From Comamonadaceae bacterium (GTDB lineage: Bacteria; Pseudomonadota; Gammaproteobacteria; Burkholderiales; Burkholderiaceae): a DNA stretch of 5,975 bases. Position numbers and translations under genes: made by a program. The first letter of the stretch is position 1, and each line of letters opens with the position of its first letter. Shown piece after piece: positions 5,249 to 5,975 of this stretch. Below the pieces are notes generated by a model, which was not told the DNA's origin, did no database searches, and saw only the letters and a list, made by a program, of their open reading frames with translations. The stretch is taken from assembly GCA_947455875.1 (NCBI GenBank), contig CANGSD010000090.1:1-5975 (forward strand), read 5' to 3'.

Positions 5249-5975
5249 ATGTACAAACTCGTGCTGATTCGCCATGGCGAATCGACCTGGAACCTCGAAA
5301 ACCGCTTCACCGGCTGGACCGATGTCGACCTCACGCCCACCGGCATCCAGCAGGCCCAGGACGCCGGTCGCCTGCTGCGGGCCGAGGGCTACGACTTCGA
5401 CCTGTGCTTCACCAGCGTCCTCAAGCGGGCCACCCACACCCTGTGGCACTGCCTGGACGAACTCGATCGCACCTGGCTGCCGGTGCAACACTCCTGGCGC
5501 CTGAACGAGCGTCATTACGGCGCCCTGCAGGGTCTGAACAAGGCCGAGACCGCACGCGAATACGGCGACCAACAGGTGCTGGTCTGGCGCCGCAGCTACG
5601 ACACCCCCCCGCCGCCCTTGACCCCCATCGACCCGCGCTGCGAGCGCGGTGACCGGCGCTATGCCGACCTGGCCCCCTCCCAAGTGCCCCTGACCGAGTG
5701 TCTGAAAGACACCGTGGCCCGCGTGCTGCCGTTCTGGAACGAAGCCATCGCCCCGGCGATCCGGTCGGGCCAACGGGTGCTGGTGGCCGCCCACGGCAAT
5801 TCGATCCGAGCCCTGGTCAAGTACCTCGATGGCATCTCCGACGAAGACATCGTGGGCCTGAACATCCCCAATGGCATCCCCCTGGTCTATGAGCTCGATG
5901 CCGACCTGCGCCCGATCCGGCGCGCCTACTTGGGCGACGCCGAGGCGGCGGCCCGGGCTGCCGCCGCCGCAGGCA
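5249..5975 (+). CDS. gpmA: 2,3-bisphosphoglycerate-dependent phosphoglycerate mutase, 3' end cut by window
   Basis: This cytoplasmic enzyme interconverts 3- and 2-phosphoglycerate in glycolysis and gluconeogenesis. The frame is open from the ATG at 5249 to the window end (242 codons), while the family is about 247-250 residues, so only a few residues and the stop are missing. The start [20 protein letters not shown] holds the phosphohistidine His9. Arg60 (SVLKRATHT), Glu87 ([12 protein letters not shown]) and His182 ([15 protein letters not shown]) match E. coli His11, Arg62, Glu89 and His184 with a constant offset of two. [12 protein letters not shown] (205-216) has Asn where NIPTG is usual. 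The C-terminal tail is Ala-rich ([12 protein letters not shown]), and its GC-rich codons can form a hairpin. The divergent position next to the rhodanese operon gives it its own promoter. The length and motifs separate it from the cofactor-independent GpmI and from small histidine phosphatases. Confidence 0.97.
   Translation, partial: MYKLVLIRHGESTWNLENRFTGWTDVDLTPTGIQQAQDAGRLLRAEGYDFDLCFTSVLKRATHTLWHCLDELDRTWLPVQHSWRLNERHYGALQGLNKAETAREYGDQQVLVWRRSYDTPPPPLTPIDPRCERGDRRYADLAPSQVPLTECLKDTVARVLPFWNEAIAPAIRSGQRVLVAAHGNSIRALVKYLDGISDEDIVGLNIPNGIPLVYELDADLRPIRRAYLGDAEAAARAAAAAG
5944..5968. repeat. GC-rich inverted repeat in the 3' end of gpmA
   Basis: GGCGGCGGC (5944-5952) and GCCGCCGCC (5960-5968) make a perfect 9-bp stem around a 7-nt loop (CCGGGCT). 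It encodes part of the Ala-rich C-terminal tail of the mutase. It may slow ribosomes or shape the mRNA end, but runs of GCG and GCC alanine codons produce such symmetry easily. Confidence 0.35.

Noticed and set aside
5171..5794. Upstream extension of the rhodanese frame to 5794, giving a 343-residue protein
   Set aside because: The extension is antisense to the conserved gpmA coding region and shows no domain. The GTG at 5170 with AAGGA 5 nt upstream gives the normal family length.
1..5975. A novel mobile, defence or biosynthetic system
   Set aside because: Every gene is a recognisable housekeeping or redox family with uniform high-GC character. There are no transposase, integrase, phage, toxin-antitoxin, CRISPR or long-repeat signals.

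Overview
This window is GC-rich chromosomal DNA, tightly packed with housekeeping genes. Gene order and protein sequences suggest a betaproteobacterium of the Burkholderiales, most likely Comamonadaceae or a close relative. The pointers are the beta-type SecB, the gpmA / rhodanese / glutaredoxin / secB / gpsA cluster, and a GC-rich intergenic element of a kind I associate with comamonad genomes. I cannot name the genus. I see no tRNA, rRNA, insertion sequence, prophage, CRISPR array or defence gene. I found no convincing undescribed system; the findings below are modest regulatory and contextual observations.

Left part (1-2880), NAD synthesis and a small redox protein: the window opens inside nadB (L-aspartate oxidase, + strand, about 99 N-terminal residues missing). 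nadB converges on nadA (quinolinate synthase, - strand), so the two enzymes of the de novo quinolinate branch end 18 bp apart. Both stop codons lie in the arms of one 9-bp inverted repeat. nadA is divergent, across about 100 bp, from a small cytoplasmic thioredoxin-fold protein with a CSWC active site (+ strand).

Middle and right part (2895-5170, - strand): four genes read in the order rhodanese-domain membrane protein, glutaredoxin (grxC), SecB chaperone, glycerol-3-phosphate dehydrogenase (gpsA). The first three are close together (10 and 31 bp gaps), and the rhodanese stop is merged with the grxC ribosome binding site. A 104-bp gap holding a GC-rich palindromic element separates secB from gpsA. 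The group combines sulfur/thiol handling, protein export and phospholipid precursor supply.

Right end (5249-5975, + strand): gpmA, the 2,3-bisphosphoglycerate-dependent phosphoglycerate mutase of glycolysis, is divergent from the rhodanese gene across 78 bp that hold a perfect 12-bp palindrome. It runs off the window just before its expected C-terminus. No gene-free stretch exceeds about 105 bp, so the window is essentially fully accounted for.
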